A DNA stretch of 60,540 nt from Alphaproteobacteria bacterium (GTDB lineage: Bacteria; Pseudomonadota; Alphaproteobacteria; JAUXUR01). Shown one piece after another: positions 26,837 through 35,541 of the stretch (its first letter is position 1; the number at the start of each line of letters is the position of its first letter). The translations under genes and the position numbers were made by a program. The stretch covers positions 1-60,540 of the forward strand of contig JAUXUR010000030.1 of NCBI GenBank assembly GCA_030680745.1. Reading direction: 5' to 3'. Below the pieces are notes generated by a model, which was given only the letters and a program-made list of their open reading frames with translations, ran no database searches and was not told the origin of the DNA.

Positions 26837-27751
26837 ATGCATCGAATTTTAGCGTTTTTTGTTCTCGCATTAAGTACAAACCAATGTTTTTCAAATCTTG
26901 AAGATTATGTTGAGCGAGAGTTTGACCGAAATAGAGAGCAATACGGATGTATCAAAGATCTTGATTTTGGATATAAAGAATCAACTCGTTTTATGAAACT
27001 TAGTGAGATTGGTCTTAATCTTATAGTAGAAAAACAAGATGCATTAAACAGTCTTGAATCCTTAAATCTTAGTGGAAATAATATATCTGAAATTGTAGTG
27101 CATGATTTTATAGAAAAATTAGTTAGTTTGACGCCAAATCTCAAAAAAATAAATTTATCATTTAATCGTATTGGATTTATGGGGGCGTCAATCATCGGTA
27201 ATGTGTGCCATCAATGGAAGCAACTTGAAGATTTACATTTACGTGAAGCAAAAATTGATTCAATGGGGTTGCACGCTCTTTTCATTAAATTATCTAAACA
27301 CCCAAATCTGAAACATCTTGATATTGCTTCAAATGCATTTTTTAATGAAGAATCAGCGTATAAATTGGGACATCGGTTTGCAGCTTTTAAAAATCTTAAC
27401 TCGATTTCTTTCGAAGATTTGGGTTTAACAGATATGTTGATGGATGCATTTTTATTAGGCATGGATCATTACAAAATGTCAGGACCTACAGAATGTGTTA
27501 TGCCGTTAAAATCAGTCAATTTTGGAAACAATATTAAGTCGTTGAATAGCATATTAAAGTTTATGAGTAGGTTAGATCATACTTATCAGTTTGTTTTTTA
27601 TTGTCAAAAAAAGAAATATACAATGAATAAAGAAAATCATACCATTAAAAGCAAAGAAAAATATTTACTTAAAATTTATCAACAAAAAAATGATGAAAGT
27701 AAAAAAATGGTAAAACAGAAGCCAATAATTAATCTTAAATCTAATTTATGA
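26837..27751 (+). CDS. Exported leucine-rich-repeat protein
   Basis: A 304-residue protein. The signal peptide MHRILAFFVLALSTNQCFS is followed by four to five leucine-rich repeats of the ribonuclease-inhibitor type (28-29 residues): SLESLNLSGNNISE, NLKKINLSFNRIG, QLEDLHLREAKID, NLKHLDIASNAFF and a weaker NLNSISFEDLGL. The C-terminal ~70 residues are Lys-rich and nonrepetitive. ATG at 26837 is chosen because GGAGA precedes it by 7 bp. LRR proteins of this type in host-associated bacteria often bind host proteins; an effector or adhesin role is inference. Gene and neighbours are not in an operon. Confidence 0.85.
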   Translation: MHRILAFFVLALSTNQCFSNLEDYVEREFDRNREQYGCIKDLDFGYKESTRFMKLSEIGLNLIVEKQDALNSLESLNLSGNNISEIVVHDFIEKLVSLTPNLKKINLSFNRIGFMGASIIGNVCHQWKQLEDLHLREAKIDSMGLHALFIKLSKHPNLKHLDIASNAFFNEESAYKLGHRFAAFKNLNSISFEDLGLTDMLMDAFLLGMDHYKMSGPTECVMPLKSVNFGNNIKSLNSILKFMSRLDHTYQFVFYCQKKKYTMNKENHTIKSKEKYLLKIYQQKNDESKKMVKQKPIINLKSNL

Positions 27752-27920
27752 TTTTCAAAAATTAGGATGTGAAAAAAATTATTAATCCAATAAGTAAGAA
27801 AATCAAATTTTCTTGACAGGAAAGTATTTGTTCTATACAAATTTTTTAATTGTTTAAAATAAAACAACATAATATACCCATGTAGATATGCTTAAATATC
27901 TTTATTAAAAGAGATTTAAA

Positions 27921-28562
27921 ATGGAAAATTTTTGCGTTGCACCTTTTTTAGAAGGCTGCGGATCAAGTGCTGGACTCATCATTGCCATTGGTGCGCAAAA
28001 TGCTTTTGTGCTGAAGCAGGGTATTCTTAAAAATCATGTTTTTGTGACCGCTTTTATATGTGCTGCTATTGATGCATTGCTCATTGCATTAGGTGTAGGC
28101 GGTTTTGCTAAATTATTAACATCAAACGTTTATCTTCTTGAATCAGCACGTTGGGGTGGTGTTATTTTTCTGGGTTATTATGGTTTCAGGTCATTCAAAT
28201 CGTCGTTTTCTGGACAAGCACTTAAAATAATGAGCGATGAAAATAGACCAAGTTTAAAAATAACAATTTTAACTGTTTTAGCCCTCAGTCTTTTAAATCC
28301 GCATGTCTATCTTGATACTGTTGTTTTGCTGGGAAGTATTGGGGCACAATTTCCTGAAACAGAACGCTTTTTCTTCGCAATGGGTGCTATGTCCATTTCG
28401 TTTATTTGGTTCTTTAGTCTTTGTTACGGATCGCGCTATTTAGCGCCTCTTTTTCAAAAACCCTTATCTTGGAAAATATTAGATTTCTTTATTGGATGCG
28501 TCATGTGGCTTATTGCACTTTTCCTAATATTCTGGAATCAAACACCAAATTGTAATTTGTGA
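27921..28562 (+). CDS. LysE/ArgO-family amino-acid exporter
   Basis: An inner-membrane exporter of 213 residues with six predicted helices. The family signature is GLIIAIGAQNAFVLKQGI in the first helix, followed by AAIDALLIALGVGGF and the Pro/Asn turn LLNPHVYLDTV. Members export basic amino acids (lysine, arginine) and related solutes by proton exchange. AGAG stands 10 bp before the ATG. It is convergent with gmk, 27 bp away. No LysG-type regulator is adjacent, so the trigger is unknown. Confidence 0.9.
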   Translation: MENFCVAPFLEGCGSSAGLIIAIGAQNAFVLKQGILKNHVFVTAFICAAIDALLIALGVGGFAKLLTSNVYLLESARWGGVIFLGYYGFRSFKSSFSGQALKIMSDENRPSLKITILTVLALSLLNPHVYLDTVVLLGSIGAQFPETERFFFAMGAMSISFIWFFSLCYGSRYLAPLFQKPLSWKILDFFIGCVMWLIALFLIFWNQTPNCNL

Positions 28563-28589
28563 ATATTATTACATTAACAAGATGAAATG

Positions 28590-29249
28590 TTAAAATTCTT
28601 CAGTCGTTAATTCTGTTACAAAACCAGATAATCCTGTTTGACGTCTTCGTTTTAAACGTTCTGATTTTAGAATAGAGAGTGCATTATTGATGCTTTGCTC
28701 TAAATCCTCGTTCACAATAACGTAATCATATTCAGCCCAGTGGCTCATTTCGCTTTTAGCGCTTGCCATGCGCAAATCAATAATTTTGTCGCTATCTTGT
28801 GCGCGTCTTTTAAGGCGTTCATGTAAAGCTTGAATGGTGGGCGGTAAAATGAATATGCTGACAAGATCTTGAGGATTGATCTGACATAATTGCTGTGTCC
28901 CTTGCCAATCTATATCAAATAAAACATCTTGACCCTGATGAAGGGCGCGCATTACAGGTCCTTTGGGCGTGCCATAATAATTTCCAAACACTTGAGCATG
29001 TTCTAAAAATTCACCATGCTGAAGCATTTCCTGAAATCTAGGCACGGTAACGAAATGATAATCAACATCATTAATTTCATTTTCACGTTTGGGGCGTGTG
29101 GTTGCAGAAATAGAAAGTGATAAATTAGGGTCTCGTGTGAGCAAACCATGTGCAATAGAGCTTTTACCAGCGCCAGACGGAGAAGACAAAATGAACATCA
29201 TGCCACGACGTTTGAGTTTGTTGTGCTCAATATCATGAATCTGAGTCAT
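28590..29249 (-). CDS. gmk: Guanylate kinase
   Basis: It phosphorylates GMP to GDP with ATP. The P-loop is SSPSGAGKSSIAHGL, followed by the GMP-binding region SATTRPKRENEINDVDYHF and the conserved Tyr in GNYYGTPKGPV. DIDWQGTQQL is the Walker-B-like segment. From the ATG at 29249 the protein is 219 residues (Escherichia coli: 207); AGGA lies 7 bp upstream. The open frame extends to 29291 with two further ATGs, but those have no ribosome site. The C-terminal part LKSERLKRRRQTGLSG is basic. Confidence 0.95.
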   Translation of the reverse strand: MTQIHDIEHNKLKRRGMMFILSSPSGAGKSSIAHGLLTRDPNLSLSISATTRPKRENEINDVDYHFVTVPRFQEMLQHGEFLEHAQVFGNYYGTPKGPVMRALHQGQDVLFDIDWQGTQQLCQINPQDLVSIFILPPTIQALHERLKRRAQDSDKIIDLRMASAKSEMSHWAEYDYVIVNEDLEQSINNALSILKSERLKRRRQTGLSGFVTELTTEEF

Positions 29250-29398
29250 TTCTTCATCCTGAAACTTAAGTTTACGCATTTTTAACCACACATTTATAAA
29301 TTATACATATCATACACCATTTTTTTATTTTTTTTGAAGCAAAAAAGTTTAAAATCGTAAATAGGAAAGAAAATCGCACAATAAAGAAAAAAATAAAA

Positions 29399-30445
29399 AT
29401 GGAACAAGTTAAAAAAAAATCACCCTTTTTCGATCAAAAATCATGGAAAACTTTTTTTCTTTCTATTGTTGAAAAAGTACAAAATTTTTTTAAACCCGTT
29501 AATAAAGATATTATTCAGCTTAAAGTTGATTATGGTATGATGCCAACACCTGATAATTCCTATATACGATACGCAAAATATTATTACCCCATTAAAAATT
29601 ATCACAAAGGGACAATACTAACATTAACAGGTAGACGAGAATTTATAGAAGAATACAAAGAAGTTAATTTAGATTTTTTAAATAGATCATATAAAATTTT
29701 TACATTTGATTGGCGTGGTCAAGGTGGTTCTAAACGCACTTTAAGTGATTCAGAAAAAGGTCATATTGATGATTATAGCACTTATATTAAAGACCTTACC
29801 CAATTTATAAATCAAATCGTTTTACCTGATCTTGAAACCCCTTTATATATTTTTGCGCATTCTATGGGTGGCAATATAGCTTTACGCTATGTTTTGGAGC
29901 AATTAATTACACCTGTAAAAGGTATTATTCTTTCAGCGCCCATGGTTGACATAAGAACGGCGCCCTATCACCCTAAAGTCGCGCGCGCGCTTTCTAAAGC
30001 CATGATGCTAACAGGATATAGAGAAAAATATATTTTTGGTGATAAATTGAATGGCCCAGAATTTGAACCATTTGAAGAAAATCCTTTTACACATGATGCC
30101 GACCAGTTTTCGAAAAGACGCAAAATTCAAATGAAACATGATCAATATCTTGTGCGTGGCTACACTTTTGGATGGCTTGAAGCCACTTTTAAATCAATTG
30201 CAGCTCTTCATAAATTATTAGAAAATAAAAAAATTGATATGCCAATGTTGCTTTTAAGTCCTGAAAATGATCCTGTTATAAAAAATGAAGCATATAAAGA
30301 TATTCTTAAAACATTTACCAATGGCCAAATAAAAATATATCCCAATACAAGACATTGTCTTTTAGATGAATCTACAGAAACACGTAAAAATATTTGGACA
30401 GATATAGATGCGTTTTTACATGTTGTTAATCCTATCAAAAATTAA
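29399..30445 (+). CDS. Alpha/beta hydrolase, lysophospholipase (PldB) family
   Basis: A 348-residue hydrolase of the monoglyceride lipase/lysophospholipase type. The nucleophile elbow is AHSMGGNIALRY, with Ala in the first position of GxSxG, as often found in this family. The acid is Asp in SPENDPVI and the catalytic His is in NTRHCLLDE. FDWRGQGGSKR is the oxyanion-hole HG-equivalent loop region. No signal peptide is present, so it acts in the cytoplasm or at the inner membrane. The ribosome site is weak (AAGAAAAAAA). It stands between gmk on the other strand and an exported repeat protein. Confidence 0.85.
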   Translation: MEQVKKKSPFFDQKSWKTFFLSIVEKVQNFFKPVNKDIIQLKVDYGMMPTPDNSYIRYAKYYYPIKNYHKGTILTLTGRREFIEEYKEVNLDFLNRSYKIFTFDWRGQGGSKRTLSDSEKGHIDDYSTYIKDLTQFINQIVLPDLETPLYIFAHSMGGNIALRYVLEQLITPVKGIILSAPMVDIRTAPYHPKVARALSKAMMLTGYREKYIFGDKLNGPEFEPFEENPFTHDADQFSKRRKIQMKHDQYLVRGYTFGWLEATFKSIAALHKLLENKKIDMPMLLLSPENDPVIKNEAYKDILKTFTNGQIKIYPNTRHCLLDESTETRKNIWTDIDAFLHVVNPIKN

Positions 30446-30563
30446 ATACTATATTTGTAATGTTTATTTAAAAATACCAATAGACGTTTTATTGACTTTT
30501 ATATGTTGTATGGGTAGCATTGCTGACTTAGTTTATAAATAGACATATTATTAGGATTATTAA

Positions 30564-32192
30564 ATGAAAAAAATATCATTGCTTACTGCTATTTTTACTT
30601 TTTATTTACAGTCACTTAATGCAGTTACGATCGTTTCAAAAGATGGAAAAGATCACAATATTACTTTTGATAATAATGTATGTATTACATTGCCCTATTT
30701 TTTGGATATTCAACCAACGCAAGATGAAAAAGGAATTATAATTTCCGACAAAGAAAATCTTGATTCTATCGATTATCAAGGGATGACTAGATTTAGAGAT
30801 ATATTTGGCGTTCAATATAATCTTATAAATATGCCTAAATATAATAAATTTTTTATAATACCTGAAAGTATTGAGATAAAAAAAGAAAACAATTCGTTGA
30901 TTGTTGAAGAAAAAAAAGAAAATAATAATGAAATTGGTCTTGATTTAGAGGATCTTGCGGATATTGAAAAATATAGCGATTACATTTTTAATACTAATGA
31001 AGATAATGAAGTTAATAATTCATCAAATATTCAAGAAGAATCTAGTGCTATAGACACGTCAACCGATTCTAGCGTTTTATTAGAAAATTATTTTACTAAT
31101 TTTAGAAATGCAAAAGAAAACAGCGATGAAATGGCATTTATTTTCCTTAAATATACATTAAAAGAAAATCAAAATCCAATAATTCAGCATATAGCTGAAC
31201 TGCATTTAGGGGAAATGTATTTTAATAATTTAATACCAGAGTCAGAGTCTTGTAATAGATTTCAAATAACCTGCGATTTGCTAACGAAAGCCTCACAAAA
31301 ATCGAATTTTCCTGAGGCGCAACATATAGCAAAAATGACTTTAGGTAGAATGTATTTAGAAGGGCTGGTGCCTGGAGAAGAAATATCCATTCAACGTCAA
31401 AAAGCTTTCTTTCTTTTGTTTGAAGCGGCCTCAAACACATCTAATTTGGAAGCACAACAAATAAGTGAGGTTTTTTTAGGAAGAATGTATTTTGAAAATC
31501 TTATATTTGCAACATATGCAGAGCATCGTTTTGAAAATGCGTTATTATATTTTTCATCTGCAAGTAAAAAAACATTTAGTTTAGCAGCACAACAAATAGC
31601 TGAAGTATTTTTAGGTCGAATATATATTGATGCTCTTGTTCCTACTGAACCTTCTCAAAACCGATTTGAAATAGCATTTAATTATTTTAATAGTGCTTAT
31701 AAGAAATCTTTTGACCTTGAGGCAAAGCATTTGGCTGAAGCAATGTTAGGCAGGTTGCATTCTTTACCTTGTAAACATCCACAAAATAATTATTCTGCTC
31801 CTGTAAAAGCTGTTCAATTGTTATTAAGTGCATATTCAAACCAATATTCTTCTGTAGCGCAACATATTGCTGAAACTTTTTTGGGTATCATTAACCTTAA
31901 TGAAGCAGCTTTTTTTGCTAATATGCGCGTTTCACAGGAAGAAGCTTTTCGCCTTTTAACAAATGCAAGCAATAAAACATTTGATAAGGAGTCACAGAAG
32001 CTTGCTAAAACATTTTTAGGTGGGATGTATCTTAAAGCTATGGGACCTGCAGGAAATGATCCGAATAGATTACAAAGAGCAAAGATGTTGTTGAGTGAAC
32101 AAGCTGAAGATATGAGTGATGTCAATAAAAGAAACAATGCAAAAGCAAATTTAGAGCGAATGATTAGGCAAGAACAATCTAAAAATCAGTAA
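30564..32192 (+). CDS. Exported protein with seven 44-46-residue helical repeats
   Basis: A 542-residue protein. The signal peptide (to about residue 20, LQSLNAVT) is followed by a 170-residue N-terminal region with an acidic linker (EENNEIGLDLEDL-type). Then come seven consecutive repeats from about residue 200 to 535. Each begins A-Q-x-I-A-x-x-x-L-G-x-M-Y and continues with a second helix ending A-S-x-K. The outline is that of Sel1/TPR-like alpha-hairpins, but the period of about 45 residues is longer and more regular than the usual 36 of Sel1. Function unknown; a protein-binding scaffold outside the cytoplasm is the likely use. It is convergent with dapE. Confidence 0.75.
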   Translation: MKKISLLTAIFTFYLQSLNAVTIVSKDGKDHNITFDNNVCITLPYFLDIQPTQDEKGIIISDKENLDSIDYQGMTRFRDIFGVQYNLINMPKYNKFFIIPESIEIKKENNSLIVEEKKENNNEIGLDLEDLADIEKYSDYIFNTNEDNEVNNSSNIQEESSAIDTSTDSSVLLENYFTNFRNAKENSDEMAFIFLKYTLKENQNPIIQHIAELHLGEMYFNNLIPESESCNRFQITCDLLTKASQKSNFPEAQHIAKMTLGRMYLEGLVPGEEISIQRQKAFFLLFEAASNTSNLEAQQISEVFLGRMYFENLIFATYAEHRFENALLYFSSASKKTFSLAAQQIAEVFLGRIYIDALVPTEPSQNRFEIAFNYFNSAYKKSFDLEAKHLAEAMLGRLHSLPCKHPQNNYSAPVKAVQLLLSAYSNQYSSVAQHIAETFLGIINLNEAAFFANMRVSQEEAFRLLTNASNKTFDKESQKLAKTFLGGMYLKAMGPAGNDPNRLQRAKMLLSEQAEDMSDVNKRNNAKANLERMIRQEQSKNQ

Positions 32193-32204
32193 TAATATGA
32201 AAAA

Positions 32205-32245
32205 TCTGCTCGTGTTGACAGTATCAAATGATACTATCACTCGCA
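32205..32245 (-). terminator. Hairpin between convergent genes, probable dapE terminator
   Basis: GACAGTATCA (32217-32226) and TGATACTATC (32229-32238) form a near-perfect stem with a 2-nt loop. On the minus strand it is followed by CAGATTTTTC, a short T run. Confidence 0.5.
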
Positions 32246-33376
32246 TCAGGAAAAATAATTTAGTAAAAATTGATGATACACTTCTTTAAGGTGATAAATA
32301 TCTTCAATTGATGCGCATTCATCAATTTGATGAATTGTTTTATTCACCAATCCAAATTCAATAACGGGGCAATGCATATGCATAAAGCGCGCATCGGACG
32401 TGCCGCCTGTTGTTGAATAAGTAGGACGATGCCCTAAAACTTGATGACAGGATTCTTGTAAAATTTGGGCTATGGTTTCGCTTTGCGTATAAAAAGCTTC
32501 GCCACTGGATTGCCATTGAAATTTATCATCAGGATCGTTCGTAAGTCCCTGAATGTGCTTTTTTAAACTCTCCGCATTATGAAGTGGGTTAAATCGTATA
32601 TTAAATTGAGCTTCAATTTTAGCAGGAATAACATTATAGGCTTTGTTATTCACATCAATAGATGTTATTTCAAGATTTGTAGGTTGAAAATGCTCGGTAC
32701 CTTGATCCCACTCAATTTTGGATAATGTATCTAAAAACCCGATCATTTCAGGAATCGGATTATGGGCGAGTTTTGGATAGGCGACATGACCTTGCTTACC
32801 ACAAAAAGTGACTTTGCCATTTAGGCTACCACGTCTGCCAATTTTTAATGATTCCCCAAGAAAAGTCGGACAAGATGGTTCGCCTACTAAACAAGCATCA
32901 AATTTTTCGCCTCGTTTGATTAAATGATCCAAAACTTTTTTGGTGCCATTAATTGCAGGTCCTTCTTCATCACAGGTTAAGATAAGACTGATGGATCCCG
33001 TGCAGTTTTTGGATTTGATGAAAGAATGAAGGCTTGCAATGAAAGAAGCAACACAGCCTTTCATGTCGGCCACACCTCGCCCATAAAGCAAACCATTCGA
33101 GATATGGGGGTCGAATGGCGGATAAGTCCAAAGAGTACTATCTCCAGGCGGCACAACGTCTAAATGCCCTAAGAAACAAAGATGAGGTGCATTTGTACCA
33201 AATTTTGCAAAAAGATTATCGACATCTGGTGTGCCTTTTTGACTGAAGACAAAACGCTCACAAACAAATCCTAATGATTCAAGATGATGCTGACATAGAT
33301 CCAACGTGCCAGCTTCAAAAGGCGTGATAGAAGGCAATGCGATTAGATCTTGTGCAAGTTTAACGGGATCAAGCAT
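32246..33376 (-). CDS. dapE: Succinyl-diaminopimelate desuccinylase
   Basis: A zinc-dependent M20-family amidohydrolase of 376 residues that removes succinate from N-succinyl-LL-diaminopimelate in lysine and peptidoglycan synthesis. The metal ligands and catalytic residues are visible: GHLDVVPPGD (His and Asp), GRGVADMKG (bridging Asp), TCDEEGPAINGT (Glu pair), GEPSCP, and the C-terminal GGTSDARF with its His partner near FGLVNKTIHQ. AAGAGGG precedes the ATG by 5 bp. It lies 9 bp after dapD in the same operon, so the two steps of the succinylase branch are co-expressed. Confidence 0.95.
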   Translation of the reverse strand: MLDPVKLAQDLIALPSITPFEAGTLDLCQHHLESLGFVCERFVFSQKGTPDVDNLFAKFGTNAPHLCFLGHLDVVPPGDSTLWTYPPFDPHISNGLLYGRGVADMKGCVASFIASLHSFIKSKNCTGSISLILTCDEEGPAINGTKKVLDHLIKRGEKFDACLVGEPSCPTFLGESLKIGRRGSLNGKVTFCGKQGHVAYPKLAHNPIPEMIGFLDTLSKIEWDQGTEHFQPTNLEITSIDVNNKAYNVIPAKIEAQFNIRFNPLHNAESLKKHIQGLTNDPDDKFQWQSSGEAFYTQSETIAQILQESCHQVLGHRPTYSTTGGTSDARFMHMHCPVIEFGLVNKTIHQIDECASIEDIYHLKEVYHQFLLNYFS

Positions 33377-33385
33377 GGAACCCTC

Positions 33386-34213
33386 TTAATTACGTAATAA
33401 TTCATTAATGCTTGTTTTAGATCTCGTTTGTGCGTCAACACGTTTTACAATCACGGCGCAATAAAGACTGGGGGCAGGTGACCCATCTTGCATAGGTTTA
33501 GAAGGTAATGTACCAGGCACCACAACGGAATAAGAAGGTACGCGGCCCATGAAAATCTCGCCTGTTTGACGATCAATAATTTTAGTCGACGCCCCTAAAT
33601 AAACGCCCATAGAAAGAACTGAGCCTTCTTCAACAATGACGCCTTCGGCAACTTCAGAGCGCGCGCCTATAAAGCAATTATCTTCAATAATCACGGGATT
33701 CGCTTGAATGGGTTCAAGAACGCCACCAATACCAGCGCCGCCTGAGATATGACAATTTTTACCAATTTGAGCACATGAACCAATCGTCGCCCAAGTGTCC
33801 ACAAGTGTCCCTTCATCAATATAGGCACCAATATTCACAAAACTTGGCATCAGCACGACGTTGGGGCCTATAAAGGCGCCATGACGTGCAATTGATCCGG
33901 GAACAGCACGTAATTTTGCGGATTCAAAATCTTGGCTGGTCCAATGTTGAAATTTGGTGGAAACTTTATCAAACCATGGCGCATCATCAGGGCCATTTTT
34001 TATTAAACGATTAGGATTCAAGCGAAAAGAAAGCAAAATAGCTTTTTTAATCCATTGATGCGTGATCCACTGGCCGTCTTTTTTTTCACAAACGCGTAAA
34101 GTGCCTGCATCAAGACGATCAATAATATGATCGATTTCTTGCTTAAGGGAAATATGCTCGGATGTAAGTTGCGTTCTGTTTTCCCAAGCAAGGTCGATAG
34201 ATGAATTGCTCAT
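33386..34213 (-). CDS. dapD: Tetrahydrodipicolinate N-succinyltransferase
   Basis: A 275-residue acyltransferase that uses succinyl-CoA to succinylate tetrahydrodipicolinate. The left-handed beta-helix is visible as hexapeptides: [53 protein letters not shown] and [13 protein letters not shown]. The N-terminal helical domain and the C-terminal extension are complete. It follows the HAD gene after 6 bp and precedes dapE, forming a yidC-engB-HAD-dapD-dapE block on the minus strand. Confidence 0.97.
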   Translation of the reverse strand: MSNSSIDLAWENRTQLTSEHISLKQEIDHIIDRLDAGTLRVCEKKDGQWITHQWIKKAILLSFRLNPNRLIKNGPDDAPWFDKVSTKFQHWTSQDFESAKLRAVPGSIARHGAFIGPNVVLMPSFVNIGAYIDEGTLVDTWATIGSCAQIGKNCHISGGAGIGGVLEPIQANPVIIEDNCFIGARSEVAEGVIVEEGSVLSMGVYLGASTKIIDRQTGEIFMGRVPSYSVVVPGTLPSKPMQDGSPAPSLYCAVIVKRVDAQTRSKTSINELLRN

Positions 34214-34219
34214 GAAGAA

Positions 34220-34882
34220 TTACTCCATATAAGTGTTATGTAACCACTCTGCAATATCATCGGCGATATGGTCAATATAATCTTTTTTGCAATCGGGTAA
34301 AAAGCTTTCAGGATTATTGCGCACTAACACTGTCATCATGCCAAGATCCGATGCCGGTTTTAAATTCATCGGGACATCTTCAAACATAATAGAATTTGCA
34401 GGATTAATATTATATTTTACAAGAAAGTTACTATAGGTTTCTGGCAAAGGTTTGGGAATATAATTGGCAGCCCCAATATCATAGATATGGTCGAAATGTT
34501 CTAAAATGCCTAATTTTTCAAGCATTGTTTCTGCGTGTAATTGTGGCGCATTGGTAAAAATAATTTTACGCCCTTTCAGTTTGGAAAGCGCTTTATGAAG
34601 CTTAATGTCAGGTAATACATGAGATAAGTTAAGACCACGCATTGTTTCAAATAGATCTTTAGGTTGTAAATTATGCTTCATTTTAAGGCCACGCATAATT
34701 GAGCCATAATCTTTATGCAATTCACGATAAAGGTGGATAGATTCTTCATGGGTTATTTTTAATAAATCAGCCATATAGACAACGACTTTTTCGCGCGCTT
34801 GTTCGATAATGCCAAGCGATGCTGGGTAAAGCGTGTTATCAAGATCGAAAACCCAGTTTTCAATGTTGTTTGAAGCAATCAT
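34220..34882 (-). CDS. HAD-superfamily phosphatase, pyrimidine 5'-nucleotidase type
   Basis: A 220-residue HAD hydrolase. Motif I is WVFDLDNTLYP (DxDxT), motif II FTNAP, motif III the Lys in IPKPLPET and motif IV FEDVPMNLKPA. The sequence around the cap (LYRELHKDYGSIMRGLK) is that of the SDT1/pyrimidine 5'-nucleotidase group. Substrates in this group are UMP/CMP or other small phosphates, so the exact one is open. Its ATG overlaps the engB stop (34879-34882). It has no obvious link to the dap genes apart from co-transcription. Confidence 0.85.
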   Translation of the reverse strand: MIASNNIENWVFDLDNTLYPASLGIIEQAREKVVVYMADLLKITHEESIHLYRELHKDYGSIMRGLKMKHNLQPKDLFETMRGLNLSHVLPDIKLHKALSKLKGRKIIFTNAPQLHAETMLEKLGILEHFDHIYDIGAANYIPKPLPETYSNFLVKYNINPANSIMFEDVPMNLKPASDLGMMTVLVRNNPESFLPDCKKDYIDHIADDIAEWLHNTYME

Positions 34883-35541
34883 TTTTGTATCTCGGTTATA
34901 AGTTTCGCAATAGCGCCGCGAAGAAGGTCAACGCCTTCTTTAGTGCTAGAGCTTGTGATTATTATTTGTGGAAAACACGCCACGAAATTTTTGGCTTCTT
35001 CCATCGTCTTTTCAGCGATTTCTTGCAGTTCTTGCGTTTTAACCTTATCCGATTTCGTCATCACTATTTGGTAGGATTGCGCAGAATCATCTAACAATTT
35101 CATGACTTCTTTGTCTGTTGGTTTTATACCATGACGCGCATCAATAAGTATATAAACACGTCGTAATTGTGCGCGACCACGCAAATAGATTTTGGTGAAA
35201 TGTTGCCAACTTGCCACTTCTTTTTTAGCGGCTTTAGCATATCCATAACCAGGTAAATCGACTAACGTTATTCTTTCGCCTAAATCAAAGAAATTGAGCT
35301 CTTTGGTACGTCCTGGTGTATTTGACGTACGTGCTAATAAAGCGCGATTGGTCAAGGCGTTGATAAGGCTTGATTTTCCAACATTGGATCTGCCAGCAAA
35401 CGCAATTTCAGGCAAGGTCGTCAGGGGCAAACCTTTTTCAGAGACAACGCCTTTAAAAAAAGTTGATTCTTGTGTAAAAAGCCAACGCCCGAGTTCTAAA
35501 ATTTCGGGCGTTAAAGCAAAAATATCGTCATTATTTTCCAT
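34879..35541 (-). CDS. engB: Ribosome-biogenesis GTPase EngB/YsxC
   Basis: A small GTPase of 220 residues needed for assembly of the large ribosomal subunit. G1 is GRSNVGKSSLIN, G2 the Thr in TPGRTKELNFF, G3 DLPGYG, G4 TKSDK, G5 SSSTKEG. The N-terminal extension of about 30 residues is normal for proteobacteria. It overlaps the 3' end of yidC by 11 bp and the HAD gene by 4 bp, so all three are coupled. The yidC-engB order is common in alphaproteobacteria. Confidence 0.96.
   Translation of the reverse strand: MENNDDIFALTPEILELGRWLFTQESTFFKGVVSEKGLPLTTLPEIAFAGRSNVGKSSLINALTNRALLARTSNTPGRTKELNFFDLGERITLVDLPGYGYAKAAKKEVASWQHFTKIYLRGRAQLRRVYILIDARHGIKPTDKEVMKLLDDSAQSYQIVMTKSDKVKTQELQEIAEKTMEEAKNFVACFPQIIITSSSTKEGVDLLRGAIAKLITEIQK

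Noticed and set aside
32193..32245. Hairpin near the end of the 30564 gene considered as a regulatory RNA
   Set aside because: Its position between convergent genes and the short T run on the minus strand fit a terminator better.
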